Assembly: GCA_031002005.1 (NCBI GenBank)
Contig: CM061914.1
Coordinates: 188,498,685 to 188,562,684, forward strand
DNA: 64,000 nucleotides
Direction: 5' to 3'
DNA from: Vandiemenella viatica
Lineage: Eukaryota > Arthropoda > Insecta > Orthoptera > Morabidae
Shown here piece after piece: positions 50,660-55,650 of this stretch. Each line of letters opens with the position of its first letter. Within the stretch, counting starts at the first letter, position 1. A program made the position numbers and the translations under genes. The notes beneath the pieces were generated by a model, which was not told the DNA's origin, ran no database searches, and saw nothing but the letters and a program-made list of their open reading frames with translations.

Positions 50660-51965
50660 TGATTTATTTAACTCTGCATCAGATTTCCATGTTAAGGCAA
50701 GTTCATACCAACAGGAACACTGAGGAACATTTTGTTCATGTTGCTTGTTCCCGCAACTGGTTCCTTCATGTTAAATGTTTATGCCAACAGAAACAAAAGT
50801 TCCTTGAAGTTGACTGTTTCCAGAAGTATTGGTAAAGATGAAATCAAATGTAGGAACATTGCTAAACATGGCCATGTTTGAAGCTGTTGTTGTTTTTGTG
50901 TAGGCAGCTTGTTCCTTGTTGCTGTTATCTCTGTTGTTCATGTACTGTAATAAAAAATTTAAGAATGATCAAATAAAAATTTAATCGAGTTTTTAAAAAG
51001 GAAATATAATTTTTAAAGATTACAAAATAATTCACGAGGTTGAATTGGTTGTCAACAATTGATTTTACCTGTATTTGATCTTGGAGAACTTGTATAATAT
51101 CACACACTTCTGGCACGTTTTTTGTATTGATTGTTTCGAGATCAAGATGGGTATTTCAAAGAAGTATATGAATATCCATTACCTAGTAATCTTAAAGTCT
51201 GCACTAAATGTTCTATTGGAGATATGAAGTTCTGTAATTTGTAATCATTTTAAATCGGTGTTACTCATTCAAATAAAGTTTCTGATGTGTCCATCCTTAT
51301 TTCCTGATATATAAAAACCATGAGGCTTTTGACTCCATGTTGATTTTATGGAAAGATATGGATAATTAATTTATAAACAAAATCTTCTCATGTAACTAGT
51401 TAACCGAGAAGATTTTATTTATAGTCAACGCTGAGAAAACCTTAAATTATAATTGTGACAAAACGTTTCTATTTCACACAGAAAAATAAAAGATTGTGAT
51501 CTGATGACACCAAGAGCAACATCATTAAACAGTAACACTAGTAAGCTATTTGTAAGTTAGATATCCTGGTAAGACTGAATGTTTCTGATAGTTGTGGTTT
51601 GTTTTTGGAAACAAACCACCACAGTTAGCAACAGGAAGTTCCTTAGGTGTGGGCACACTTTATATTCGTGACAGTGCTGTACACAGTGGCATAAGATGGA
51701 ACATGTGCCCTAAAATAAGTGGACATAATTTTACCAAAATCCCTAATTTTAAAAAGTAAACTTGGAGTGTGGAAGTGTGTTTGTAGAACTGTTTTATAAG
51801 TATTATTACTGTTTGCTTGCAGAATTTCGGGGAATAAGCCCTCCGAACGACATGTCTCTGACGTGCTGCGACACCTCGTGGACTCACCAGCACAGCGGGA
51901 GTCACTCGTCTGAAGGCTGTGACACAGTGGCTGAGGAGATAGCTCCTCCTGTAGATATGATTTAA
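21912..51965 (+). CDS. TERF2IP: TERF2IP/Rap1 homologue, at least ten exons
   Basis: A spliced + strand gene assembled from exons 21912-22028, 23972-24127, 25810-25893, 30933-30980, 31340-31461, 38533-38628, 42284-44856, 44956-45104, 47050-47110 and 51823-51965, all with GT/AG introns. The order is that of TERF2IP/Rap1: an N-terminal BRCT (exons 1-2), a Rap1-type Myb domain (exons 5-6, residues about 135-205), then a long low-complexity region. In vertebrates this protein joins TRF2 at telomeres and also acts in transcription. The insect role is not known from sequence. Phases agree at every junction except exon 2 to 3, which needs an unseen exon of length 3n+2. Exon 7 has one apparent 1-nt deletion. 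Total about 1180 codons against 399 in human. No RCT domain is visible. The start is the ATG at 21912, whose exon reads into the BRCT fold without a gap. Confidence 0.88.
22029..23220. other. TERF2IP intron 1, left part
   Basis: AT-rich intron sequence. At 22640-22710 two short lines (GGTATATTACAACCGAA, GGTACAGGCTGTATTACAA) resemble the centre of the foldback at 9985-10392, so a decayed relative may be present. Nothing else recognised. Confidence 0.35.
23221..23450 (+). mobile_element. tRNA-derived SINE in TERF2IP intron 1
   Basis: An A-box-like TTGGGTGAGTGGTTAACG and a B-box-like GGCTTGAATCCCC are spaced as in a tRNA. They are followed by a non-tRNA body: GGTTTTCCACGGTTTCCCCA, AATCACTCGAGG, CCTTCAAAAGGCCATGGC and CTTCCTGTTCCTTG. 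The body recurs at 48178-48325 and 62055-62240. A sense-strand insertion. Confidence 0.75.
23972..24127 (+). CDS. TERF2IP: TERF2IP exon 2: second half of BRCT
   Basis: After acceptor AATGCAG it reads DRCGTVVENEDDPYAVPFA, then DVFSIDYIKQCCAQNKLLEL and KKIQ, ending at CAG|GTTGGT. GTVVEN is the G-containing BRCT turn. DVFSIDYIKQC is the last BRCT strand and helix, where human TERF2IP has a similar ISTQYILDCVERNERLEL arrangement. Phase 0 at both ends, 52 codons. Confidence 0.88.
24211..24310. mobile_element. TIR family A, compact copy
   Basis: The left arm GGATGGGGAAATTAAATCC, ATCATTCACCACAGACGAAG is followed within 100 bp by an inverted version of its outer part (GTGGTGGGTGTTGGTTTTAT, TTTCTCTATG). 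It appears to be the two ends of the family-A element with almost no interior. Confidence 0.55.
25406..25449. repeat. Perfect 44-bp palindrome
   Basis: The left half TGGACGCAGCCACTGATAGA plus AC is exactly the reverse complement of the right half, with no spacer. It lies just upstream of a right arm of TIR family A (25490-25620) and may be the variable centre of such an element. It could extrude as a cruciform. Confidence 0.9.
25490..25620 (+). repeat. TIR family A, right arm
   Basis: Reads TTGATAAAGGGGATTTTCAC, CCGAAATATTG, a T-rich GTTTGTGTGTTG stretch, CCCTCCTCCCTTCAACTTTG, GTGAGTGTTGGGTGTATTTT and CCCTTTC. It is nearly identical to the right arm at 48350-48410. No left arm is seen, so the copy is truncated or its centre is the palindrome just upstream. 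Confidence 0.7.
25810..25893 (+). CDS. TERF2IP: TERF2IP exon 3: BRCT-Myb linker
   Basis: Acceptor CCATTTTAG and donor GGCG|GTAAGG. It encodes LNEHSAYDSDFEPMDVLRGI and KPWPSER with one base at the start and two at the end shared with neighbours. The two-base end joins exon 4 perfectly to give Arg. The linker is acidic, with no domain. The upstream junction phase does not match exon 2. Confidence 0.7.
26130..27560 (-). mobile_element. Penelope-like element, RT and GIY-YIG remnants
   Basis: Reverse-strand fragments in order: YYQFEGQYYEQVDGV, VIANFFMEFFEEENAVQ, CNVDDTFVIWPHGRNCLDKF (the YVDD-type palm motif of Penelope-like RTs), a linker with GYLHRSFRNNCYGKGLI, then KDDLGLRTLGVCYISCASG and VEHARNVC, which belong to the GIY-YIG domain. 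Penelope-like elements join an RT to a C-terminal GIY-YIG endonuclease, and that order is seen here. Stops and frameshifts are frequent, and a hAT-type MITE (26364-26579) interrupts the GIY-YIG part. Confidence 0.78.
26364..26579. mobile_element. hAT-type MITE with G-runs
   Basis: A 216-bp segment between CAGTGGCAGAACC and its inverted end ATTTGCCACTG. CAGTGGC termini are typical of hAT-derived MITEs. The interior has three runs of 9-12 G. It splits the Penelope-like GIY-YIG remnant between ARNVC and the next block. The flanks CAAACAAA and CAGGCAAA only partly match, so the target duplication is not firm. Confidence 0.65.
27770..28450 (-). mobile_element. Decayed LINE C-terminal fragment
   Basis: Reverse-strand pieces read IHQDTxYLGIKFEKPD-like (a KYLGI thumb motif, near 28370), then, further on, QFLMGPDNFKAK and TPKHVLFKCPALEKNAELQR. 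The last piece is the HVLFxCPAL tail that follows the C-terminal Cys/His motif in R1/Jockey-type LINEs. Frames are broken. The clade is not determined. Confidence 0.55.
28540..28990 (+). mobile_element. Penelope-like element, GIY-YIG end
   Basis: The + strand reads PLVYYIRGKCGKIYIGQ and then, after a frameshift, VEHGRNVCLGQEEKSAACKL and FKFEDVRI, ending ANDFWGSVVSGAIEICTAD. This is the Penelope GIY-YIG block (GVYxIPCxCGKxYIGQT...EHxRxxxLGQxEKSAVAEH...EDxxI). The GIY-like YYI and YIG pair are visible. It is 5'-truncated, with no RT on this strand. It is a second copy, in opposite orientation to 26130-27560. Confidence 0.75.
29000..30045. other. Intronic stretch without recognised content
   Basis: Short open frames only, no motif, no clear ends. 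The bases at 28940-29000 may still belong to the Penelope-like tail. Confidence 0.35.
30076..30350. mobile_element. TIR family A, both arms
   Basis: Left arm AATGACTCGTCACTCACCAA, AGTTGAAGGCTGCAACGA. Right arm, inverted: CGCGACCTTCAACTTGGGTA, TTAAGTGAGGAGTCATTTTC. Each arm is followed inward by a CGAAA(T/C)ATTG motif (inverted at 30132, direct near 30247). The centre has GTGTGCACAC. About 275 bp, no coding capacity. Confidence 0.75.
30933..30980 (+). CDS. TERF2IP: TERF2IP exon 4: short linker exon
   Basis: A 48-nt exon between TTTTACAG and CG|GTAAGC, encoding CGSVSQSPERPLPNF plus split Arg codons at each end. It keeps the phase (2 in, 2 out) between exons 3 and 5. It precedes the Myb domain. 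Confidence 0.78.
31340..31461 (+). CDS. TERF2IP: TERF2IP exon 5: first part of Rap1 Myb domain
   Basis: Acceptor TTTGCTTAG, donor ACTG|GTGAGC. It encodes RKLYSKKEDEAIIQYLLKNK and then RMKGNTLWKQMERKGVLTG. This is the Rap1-type Myb: a (F/Y)(T/S)..ED..I..Y...N start and the GN.LWK.ME...L hallmark also found in human TERF2IP (GNALWKAMEKSSLT). The domain crosses the exon boundary into exon 6. Confidence 0.93.
31524..31850. mobile_element. TIR family A, both arms, next to TERF2IP exon 5
   Basis: Left arm GGGAAGGAAAGAGAAAATAA, ACCCATCACTTCCCAGAAAC, TTGAAGGGAG. Right arm GATGCTGCAATCCCCCCTCA, TTTTTGGTGAGTTATGGGTT, GTTCTTTCC. It begins about 60 bp downstream of exon 5. The 3' tail of the LINE at 31851-35320 abuts its right end. 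Confidence 0.7.
31851..35320 (-). mobile_element. Near-intact non-LTR retrotransposon, antisense to TERF2IP
   Basis: A reverse-strand element with one long ORF (31936-34905), a short 3' UTR ending in an AATA-type repeat (TTATTTATTT on the + strand, about 31850-31865) and about 0.4 kb upstream of the ORF that may be 5' UTR or remnant ORF1. The left boundary is clear from the tail. The right boundary is an estimate. It lies in the intron between exons 5 and 6. Confidence 0.8.
31936..34905 (-). CDS. LINE ORF2: endonuclease plus reverse transcriptase, 989 aa
   Basis: One open frame with no stop or frameshift. N-terminal AP-type endonuclease (about residues 15-240): VQETHRG, IVMGDFNCHSTSWGY, a GGYNPDNIFVS stretch where family members have an LDN box, and TQHRPI, which lacks the Asp of the usual SDHxxI box. 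Reverse transcriptase (about 440-700): KVVALLKPGK, DPKNFRPVSLLCHLYKVLER, AGFQPGRSCCGQIL, FIDLTAAYDTVNHKIL, NGLPQGSVLAPLLYNIYTND and IYADDTAVAAQ with both catalytic Asp. Thumb: PKYLGVKLDRSLTF. C-terminus: CECGELQNPQHLLIY, a Cys/His motif with its last Cys replaced. The broad group is Jockey/CR1-like. It copies its RNA into target DNA in the nucleus. The youngest-looking element here. Confidence 0.9.
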   Translation of the reverse strand: MADPSTTRTNFKINVFFSKSALSIISINIEGISPEKEILLSDICKHSKCDFLLVQETHRGPNDRRPKINGMNLINERPSEKYGSAVFAKPNLKILSTGVTSDGEIEILTTEIKSCTVTSVYKPPNAEFRFTEPPNFHSHQTKIVMGDFNCHSTSWGYRETDKNGEDLEEWVEHMGLMLIYDPKLPPSFISGRWQGGYNPDNIFVSEHIAKQSKKNVMEPIPRTQHRPIICTVEAVVKPESVQFKRRFNFKQAQWGKFSQELDKEVLNLDPSPNAYEKFIEIVKAISRKHIPRGCRTTYVAGLDNDSKFLLERYGHLYEEDPFSEETIQTGEDLLRAVSTARRDKWCNLMSDLNMKQNSRKAWKLLKNLNSDPSSTPPSLLKISPNQIAHQLLLNGKTRRRPEKRKFQRHSDEQDHLGNPFTLIELEAALQSLKINKAAGLDDLRTEQIKMFGPATKQWILNLMNACTSNLQIPKIWRKAKVVALLKPGKEPTDPKNFRPVSLLCHLYKVLERLILNRISECIDKMLIKKQAGFQPGRSCCGQILNLTQYIEDGYERGQVTGVAFIDLTAAYDTVNHKILISKVYSITKDYHTQVIQCLLQNRRFYVTLHNKKSRWRTQKNGLPQGSVLAPLLYNIYTNDQPIIPGTRAFIYADDTAVAAQGTTFEAVEVKLTTALEDMAKYYDANYLKPNPGKTQVCAFHLRNREARRKLNINWRGQQLLHCDTPKYLGVKLDRSLTFKTHCEDLKLKVSARNNIIRKLTSTSWGAHPNVLRTSALALSFSAAEYSAPVWQNSAHAKQVDIALNDTGRIVTGCLKPTPISKIYQIMGIAPPDIRRKTAAEREKRKQETDPRHPLFGHEPQPTRLKSRKSFVQSTTATTSSTGARRLELWRNSLPEEQWRNIKEAPAAGCNQPYAIWKALNRLRTEVSRCKYNIKKWGYTNDNDLCECGELQNPQHLLIYRNLPETCNIDDLYRANEKAIKIAEFWSHSI
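35321..36022. other. Intronic stretch without recognised content
   Basis: Open frames up to 146 codons occur on the - strand (35722-36162), but they show no recognisable domain and overlap a repeat at their upstream end. Nothing else identified. Confidence 0.3.
36031..36988. mobile_element. hAT-type non-autonomous element
   Basis: The left end AGAGATGGGTTG and the right end (inverted) AGTGGGCAAAG are hAT-like. Inside, GTGAACCAGTTCTTT and CGAGTGAGCAGTCGCTCACT on the left resemble the inverted right side (ACGGTTCACCAGTTCACTAG, AGTGACTCACTAAAAGGAGC). Possible imperfect 8-bp target duplication TGTGGAGT / TGTGGAAA. No transposase motif was read in the roughly 1-kb interior. Confidence 0.55.
37140..37235 (+). 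mobile_element. Tc1-type transposase, N-terminal fragment
   Basis: The + strand reads SDFDRSRMIGLRDTALSYRV followed by IAAGIG. This matches the LSxFxRGRIIGLREAGxSYRxIAARVG helix-turn-helix start of Tc1-like transposases. Only about 30 codons remain. Confidence 0.6.
37241..38195. other. Intronic stretch without recognised content
   Basis: No domain, terminal repeat or RNA motif could be recognised. Confidence 0.35.
38200..38305 (+). repeat. 18-bp hairpin plus TIR family A right arm
   Basis: 38200-38217 and 38224-38241 are exact inverted copies (AACACGTAAAAACACAAA) with a 6-base loop. They are followed by CGCCCTCCTGCTTTCATCTG, TGGTAAGTGACGGG and TTTTCCCTATCC, the family-A right arm. The hairpin occupies the place of the variable centre seen in other copies. 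Confidence 0.75.
38533..38628 (+). CDS. TERF2IP: TERF2IP exon 6: recognition helix of Myb domain
   Basis: Acceptor TTTTTTTCAG, donor GGTG|GTAAGT. With the Gly codon shared with exon 5 it reads GRTWQSMKSRIRTIILQPDK, then YGLSDDDFKKLG. The WQS(M/L)K.R motif is the third helix of the Rap1 Myb domain. The conserved Trp is the usual core residue. Phase 1 at both ends. Confidence 0.92.
38991..39747 (-). mobile_element. Tc1/mariner-superfamily element, internally deleted
   Basis: Terminal inverted repeats of about 80 bp begin CAGGGTGATTATAATTAAAG and include ACCACTGATTAGAATGACGT and CAAAATTGAACG. TA lies directly outside both ends (38989-38990, 39748-39749). The reverse strand encodes FLARMEVDNDWLWKILWTDE followed by AHFQL, a transposase block with the first acidic residue, as in a broad arthropod Tc/mariner-like family. 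The rest of the transposase is missing, so it is non-autonomous. Confidence 0.85.
39750..41190. other. Intronic stretch without recognised content
   Basis: No coding motif or repeat boundary recognised. Ordinary AT-rich intron DNA. Confidence 0.35.
41196..41350. repeat. Inverted pair of TIR family A arms
   Basis: A right arm (CATCTAAAGGTAAGTGGTGG, CTCATTTCCCTATCC) is followed 60 bp later by its inverted copy (GGGATAGTGAAATGAACCAC, CACTTACCTTAGATGATG). The order is opposite to that of a single complete copy, so two truncated copies probably lie back to back, as also at 55380-55650. Confidence 0.7.
41351..42283. other. Last part of TERF2IP intron 6
   Basis: AT-rich, with a short C-rich island at 42140-42215 (TCCCCCTCCC, CCCCCCCCTCCCCTCC). 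It ends in the exon 7 acceptor TTGATTTCAG. No other feature. Confidence 0.4.
42284..44856 (+). CDS. TERF2IP: TERF2IP exon 7: 2.6-kb disordered-region exon
   Basis: Acceptor GATTTCAG, donor GAAG|GTGAGT. The Ser-, Glu-, Lys- and Asn-rich, low-complexity sequence is about 857 codons long. Visible features: a Cys cluster (CECCCCRR) near 42460, an NLS-like PPKKKRANVK near 42890, three SP-then-RxVxF modules (42961-43236), SUMO-consensus tetrapeptides, and a SIM-like TIILSD (44254-44271). No folded domain was recognised. Frame 1 stops at 44512-44514, while the next frame is open from 44499, so one base appears missing at the AAAAGGG run 44498-44504. The downstream frame keeps the same composition and the correct exon 8 phase. 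Confidence 0.85.
44857..44955 (+). other. Short stop-free intron of 99 nt
   Basis: GTGAGT...TGCAG bounds 99 nt, a multiple of three, and the frame stays open straight through it. Its translation is hydrophobic and AT-driven (SLHFVIISIKFHN), unlike the polar protein on either side, so it is more likely an intron than coding. Retention would insert 33 residues without a stop. Confidence 0.6.
44956..45104 (+). CDS. TERF2IP: TERF2IP exon 8
   Basis: After TGACTGCAG it reads GVDCPCGENGDVIAGRSIQL, then VKETVTVDDVDVLCGIPDNA and PK, ending at AAG|GTGAGG in phase 0. No domain is recognised. The polar composition and Cys content match exon 7. Confidence 0.75.
45340..46480 (-). mobile_element. Decayed mariner transposon in TERF2IP intron
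   Basis: The reverse strand shows a nearly full mariner transposase in pieces. In order: HQMLVEAYGQCPLGKSQRFE (start), MGKIQKMGKWVPHEL, RKSFLHRIVTGDEKCIYF (first Asp, TGDE), KVILLLDNLPSHIA (second Asp), YSPD (third Asp, followed by a stop) and FTLMGHTLAEQRFSSYEN. Many stops and frameshifts. The spacing is that of mariner (DD34D-like). It lies between exons 8 and 9 on the antisense strand. Confidence 0.85.
46490..46515 (+). repeat. A-run of 26 bases
   Basis: A pure A tract next to the mariner remnant. It could be a simple-sequence expansion or the tail of an unrecognised retroposed sequence. Confidence 0.8.
46655..46765 (+). repeat. TIR family A, right arm only
   Basis: Reads ACCAAAATATTGTGAGCGTG, then CGTCCTGCCTTTATCTGTGG, TGAGTGATGGG and CTTTCCCTATTC. 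This is the right arm shared with the copies at 30076-30350, 47985-48420 and 53240-53535. No matching left arm was found nearby. Confidence 0.7.
47050..47110 (+). CDS. TERF2IP: TERF2IP exon 9
   Basis: A 61-nt exon between CTGTTGCAG and CAAG|GTAAAT, encoding EIHSPHDTSKVADLPVVDQQ plus one base. It enters in phase 0, as exon 8 requires, and leaves in phase 1, as exon 10 requires. Evidence is splice sites, phase and composition only. Confidence 0.65.
47985..48420. mobile_element. TIR family A, both arms, with SINE inserted
   Basis: Left arm GGTAAAATACACCCAACACT, CACCAAAGTTGAAGGGAGGA, GGGCAGC. Right arm GCTGCCCTCCTCCCTTCAAC, TTCGGTGAGCGTTGGGTGTA. The arms match inversely over about 45 bp. Inside is a CAAAATATTTGC-type motif (inverted) and a SINE body at 48178-48325 that lengthens the element. 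Confidence 0.8.
48178..48325 (+). mobile_element. 3' half of a tRNA-derived SINE
   Basis: CATGGTTTCCCAAATCACTC, CAGGCAAATCC, CCTTCAAAAGGCCATGGCCG, then CTTAAAGACCTCGCTGTTAG. This is the same body as 23221-23450, without the tRNA-like head. It lies inside a family-A element. Confidence 0.7.
48860..50289. mobile_element. hAT-type MITE with perfect 8-bp target duplication
   Basis: Ends TAGGGGTGGC and (inverted) CAAGGGGTGGCCAAC, with GTTTAAAG exactly repeated outside at 48852-48859 and 50290-50297. Without the inserted element at 48870-49988 the MITE is about 0.3 kb. An exact 8-bp duplication is the hAT signature. Confidence 0.88.
48870..49988. mobile_element. Second hAT-type element nested in the first
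   Basis: Ends TAGTGTTGCAAA and (inverted) TAGTGTTGTAAAA, with GGGGTGGC exactly repeated outside at 48862-48869 and 49989-49996. 1119 bp. A 69-codon reverse-strand frame at 49120-49329 is Glu/Ser-rich without a recognised domain. It is probably non-autonomous, possibly a deleted hAT. Confidence 0.88.
50298..51822. other. Last TERF2IP intron, right part
   Basis: AT-rich intron DNA with a CA microsatellite at 50623-50657. A stop-free run at about 50330-50430 (SVTDLVNSMQQDPDMKIDKL) looks protein-like but has no partner or recognised family. It ends with the exon 10 acceptor. Confidence 0.4.
50623..50657 (+). repeat. CA microsatellite
   Basis: About 17 uninterrupted AC/CA units. Likely polymorphic in length. 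Confidence 0.95.
51823..51965 (+). CDS. TERF2IP: TERF2IP last coding exon
   Basis: After GTTTGCTTGCAG it reads EFRGISPPNDMSLTCCDTSW, continues with a His/Ser-rich stretch and ends APPVDMI before TAA at 51963-51965. GC content is higher than the surroundings. The phase fits exon 9. Human TERF2IP ends in a helical RCT domain that binds TRF2; nothing like it is seen here. A separate, unrecognised alternative 3' end cannot be excluded. Confidence 0.65.
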
Positions 51966-53235
51966 TAGATAAGAAAGGAACTAAATAAAAAAAAACCTAT
52001 TGGAGTAAATATATTTTTTTAACTATAGCTCCAATATGCAGTGTCTACAGTGTGCCACCTCCGGTTTTTGTTCTGTGCCATTACTGTGTTATTCTAACTC
52101 TGCAGCTGGTTGTATATAAGACATTTAAGCTATGTACAAATTAAGTTCCAGAAGTTTTGCTGCAAGAACGATAAAGAAGTGTGAAGGTAGTTTATATTTT
52201 AATAGTTACCACTTATTACAAATTTTAAGCTAGAAATATGGCGTTGACTGATAAAGTAGTTTGTCTATTACAGCAAATTGTTCGAAAAGGAAAACTAATT
52301 GAACCTTGCCAATTTAAATTGTTGCCCAGAAAAGTTAGATTTTAATTTGGAAAATAATTATAGTTTAGCCAAAGCCAAATAGGGAATTTGAAGTTCAGTG
52401 AACTGAAGCTTTGTTTATAAAATGGAGGTGCATTGTCATGCAAGCCATACACCTTTTAATACTCACATAATATTAATCATTTACAGAAGCATTTCACTCC
52501 TTGCAGTTCCAGAAAATCTTTGTGATAACCTTCTTTGTCTGTTGTCACGTACAATTGTCTTGTGCTGTCCCTGTATATGTTACTCCATCAGTTATGGTGT
52601 GTTTTTTTACCGAGTATTGTAGTGTAGAAAGGTAGTGTTGTCCCAAGTTGTGATTAAATTCAAATCTACTTCTTTGCTCATTTCATAGAGCTCTGGAAAC
52701 CCAGTGCTCAGTCATTTTTCATAAAAGAGTACAAAGAATGATTGTTGTTCACAACAATTGTCATCAGCAATTTCTTTAGGTTTCGGTTAGTAATAGTTTT
52801 CTATAATAATCTAATGGTCAGCATCAACAGCATTCACGTACTGCCTTCACATGTCTTCATTTGATGATATCTTCAACCGTATCCAATTATTCGGAATGCT
52901 TATTTCATTGAGAGTTTGTTAAAAGCAAATTACAAGTAGGTAAGACACTCAGTGTAATAACATCACAACCTTCGCGCATAGAGAATGTGGAACCCAGCTA
53001 GCGTGGTAGTGTATAGGGGTGAGAAAGTGATGAACGGATAGTTTTGGAGAAATAGTATCATTTGAGGTGGGTGAATCACTGAAGTAATGTGTAAGAGATA
53101 TGAAGAGTGTCCGTACCATGTTGATACAATGGATGATAAATTAAATGGGGCAGGCATCTGTGTTGACAGGAAGGTAAGGCGACCGTAGCCAAACTGCATT
53201 CATGTGCTACCTGCTTGATTCACAAACATGCAATT
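51966..53235. other. TERF2IP 3' UTR and downstream intergenic DNA
   Basis: Directly after the stop, AAATAAAAAAAAACC and similar A-rich tracts occur (51980-52000). A canonical AATAAA is not close enough to name with confidence. The rest shows no gene or repeat that I recognise. Confidence 0.35.
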
Positions 53236-53239
53236 TAAT

Positions 53240-53535
53240 ATAGGATAGGGAAAAATAGCCCATTGCTTACCACAGATGAAGGCAGGAAGGGTCGGATGAA
53301 CGCAAGGAAAAGCAAAAAAAAAAAAACTCCCTATTTTGGTTCTTAATCTTAATCATGCATGAGGCATGGCATATGGCAGGAGCAACATGTGTAAACGTAG
53401 GGGCCTACACATCTTCCCCCTGCCATATGTTTAGCCTACTGCATGATTAGGTTATGAATGGGAATGTTGTTAAGTGTGTACGTGTGCATTTTTTCATCTT
53501 TGGTAAGTGATGGGTTATTTCCTTGTTTCCAGTGT
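53240..53535. mobile_element. TIR family A, both arms, with palindromic centre
   Basis: Left arm GGATAGGGAAAAATAGCCCA, TTGCTTACCACAGATGAAGG, CAGGAAGGG. Right arm TTCATCTTTGGTAAGTGATG, GGTTATTTCC. The centre is itself a hairpin: GCATATGGCAGG and ACATGTGTA on the left pair with TACACAT and CCTGCCATATG on the right. About 295 bp, no coding capacity. The clearest complete copy. Confidence 0.82.
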
Positions 53536-54830
53536 TAAATGGCAGTTTGATTGCCACCATTGGCCAGTACATGTAACTCGTAAATATATATTAAAATATT
53601 TTTCTATTTATATCCTCTTTTTGTTGATTACTTTGGTGGTGTTTCCCCCGTTTCAACCATAATAAATTTTGTTTCTGCAGAATCATCCGCTCAGTGTTTT
53701 CTCGACCCTATCCTCTACCACCCTTGCCTTGCTAGTTGGGTTCTCCATTCACTATGCATGCATCAGTGCAGTCATGTCTGACCAGTACATTTCATAGCCT
53801 TCCTTCTTTTCATTGGCTTAAAGCATTTTACTTATTAAAAACAAATTGGTATTATTTAAATTAAAAAGTGCTACTGTGATTTTAGTGTTTTTTTTTTTTC
53901 TTCTCTCCTAATCCCCTGCATATTAATTGCAAATTACCATTTTATGCTGTAGTTAATATTTTAAAAGTGTGGTCTAAATATTTCATTATCTCAAGTCTAC
54001 AATTCCGATTTAATTATAAGTACTTGTATTTCAATAGTGTAAATTTTTTCTATTAGTTAAATGAAATATTTTGTTTCAGTACCTGTTGTGTATATTAATT
54101 CTTGAGGAGACAAACATTTCAAGTGAAAAGCTACACAATTAATAGCTGTTTTATATATTTATGTAATTTGACATAAATTTTAAGTGTAAAAAGAACTGCT
54201 GCAGGAAATACATAAATTTATTTTCATAAATAATGAATTAAAAAATTAAAGTTTGTGGCATTTCTTCAGATTGATTAAAGTTTTAATAAAGATCAAGATT
54301 TTATCTTCTATTCCTCATCCTCTACTTTTTTTTTTCTGTGATTATGTATTATTCTGCCACCTCAACATTGGTGCACATAATTGGTTAATAAACTTTAAAA
54401 TGCAGCTGCCTGTTGGAGATTTTGGCACCTGCTTTTGCAGTTTGTTCCCACAATACATAAGTAACAAAGAAAGTTAAATTATAGCAGTAAAATTATTCTA
54501 ACAGAAGTCTGCAAATTATTCTTCAAATCTTAAGACTCGTCATCTGCATGTTTTGCGTTGACCCAAGTGTTTCCCATCCTGCTATCTGCAAAGAGGAGAA
54601 AGTTGACCAGCTGGCAGAAAATAAAAAATTTAATTCTGAATTAAAATATTATAACCAAGAATAAATTATCAAAAATTGTTCACATAAAATGGATACTATA
54701 CTCCTAATGTATAATACTATGGAGAGAGTATAATCTATGGTCCAAATTTTCTAAAACCAGTGACAAGCAAAAATTTCGGAGTGTTAGGATATTACTGGCA
54801 TCGTTACTTATTAGTCTGTTAACTAAATAA
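53536..54830. other. Unrecognised intergenic stretch
   Basis: AT-rich, with T-runs and short open frames only. No motif or repeat ends recognised. Confidence 0.35.
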
Positions 54831-55025
54831 GTTGATATGAAATCTTCACGGGTTCTCTGCTGCCATCTTCAGGTTGTTATGCAGGGAGCTCCAGAGCTGC
54901 CTGATGCTCCCTGCATAACATCAGACCTGAAGATGGCGGCAGAACTAGCCACCGAAAGCTCGCTGTTGTCTTTCCTCAATACTAAACGGCGGAGAACCAG
55001 TAAAGACTTCATATCATCGATATGC
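54831..55025. repeat. Foldback element with asymmetric right arm
   Basis: The left arm GATATGAAATCTTCACGGGT, TCTCTGC, TGCCATCTTCAGG, TTATGCAGGGAGC matches inversely GCTCCCTGCATAA, CCTGAAGATGGCGGCA, and then GCGGAGAACCAGTAAAGACT, TCATATC. The right arm has about 40 extra bases (ACCGAAAGCTCGCTGTTGTC and following). CTGAAGA, an imperfect stem GGCGGC/GCCACC and GAAA occur in order, as in the foldback at 4069-4247. Confidence 0.75.
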
Positions 55026-55379
55026 CGTGAAAGCCTTCGTTCTCACAACTAAATAAGTTTCCAGTCGGTATTCTTCCAGAATTAAGCTAACGACCTTTTT
55101 CTGAATGCTTTATCATTTATGTAATTCTTAAGGGATACATGCCTATAACAGTTGGTAAGGTTGTTTAATAATTTATACACAACTTGGGCACTTGTAAGTT
55201 AACAGTCCATAGAACAGTTAACGCATTTGGTCCTCTGGTTGAGAAGTACTACATTAATCAATTCATAAAACCAGCAAGTGTCCAAGACGGGAAATTTCCT
55301 GCACCCATACCCAGTTTTATTACATCTAAATACAATAGTCGTGTATTTAGGATTCGTCGTGTGTTTGTGTGACTAAGGA

Positions 55380-55650
55380 AGGATTGAGTCATTAGGTAAC
55401 GTTCGGTGTGCGCACACGTTCTGAGCCTAATGGCCCGTCTTTCTATTTGTGAGCAAGGCAGTTGCCGAAATATTGTGTAGTTGTTTGTGTGTAGTTTTTT
55501 TGTCAGTATTAGTGTTCTCTCATCGCATCCGTCCTCTTTGGTATGTGGTGGGTTAATTTCCCTTTCCTTTCTTATTTAAGGAAGGATAGGGAAATATGAC
55601 CTAACACCACAGATGAAGGCTGCTGGGACGACGAACACAAAAAAAGAACA
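55380..55650. repeat. Back-to-back TIR family A arms
   Basis: A right arm (TTGCCGAAATATTGTGTAG, CATCCGTCCTCTTTGGTATG, TGGTGGGTTAATTTCCCTTT) is followed directly by an inverted left arm (AAGGAAGGATAGGGAAATAT, GACCTAACACCACAGATGAA, GGCTGC). The upstream centre carries GTTCGGTGTGCGCACACGTT, close to the centre of 30076-30350. Confidence 0.75.
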
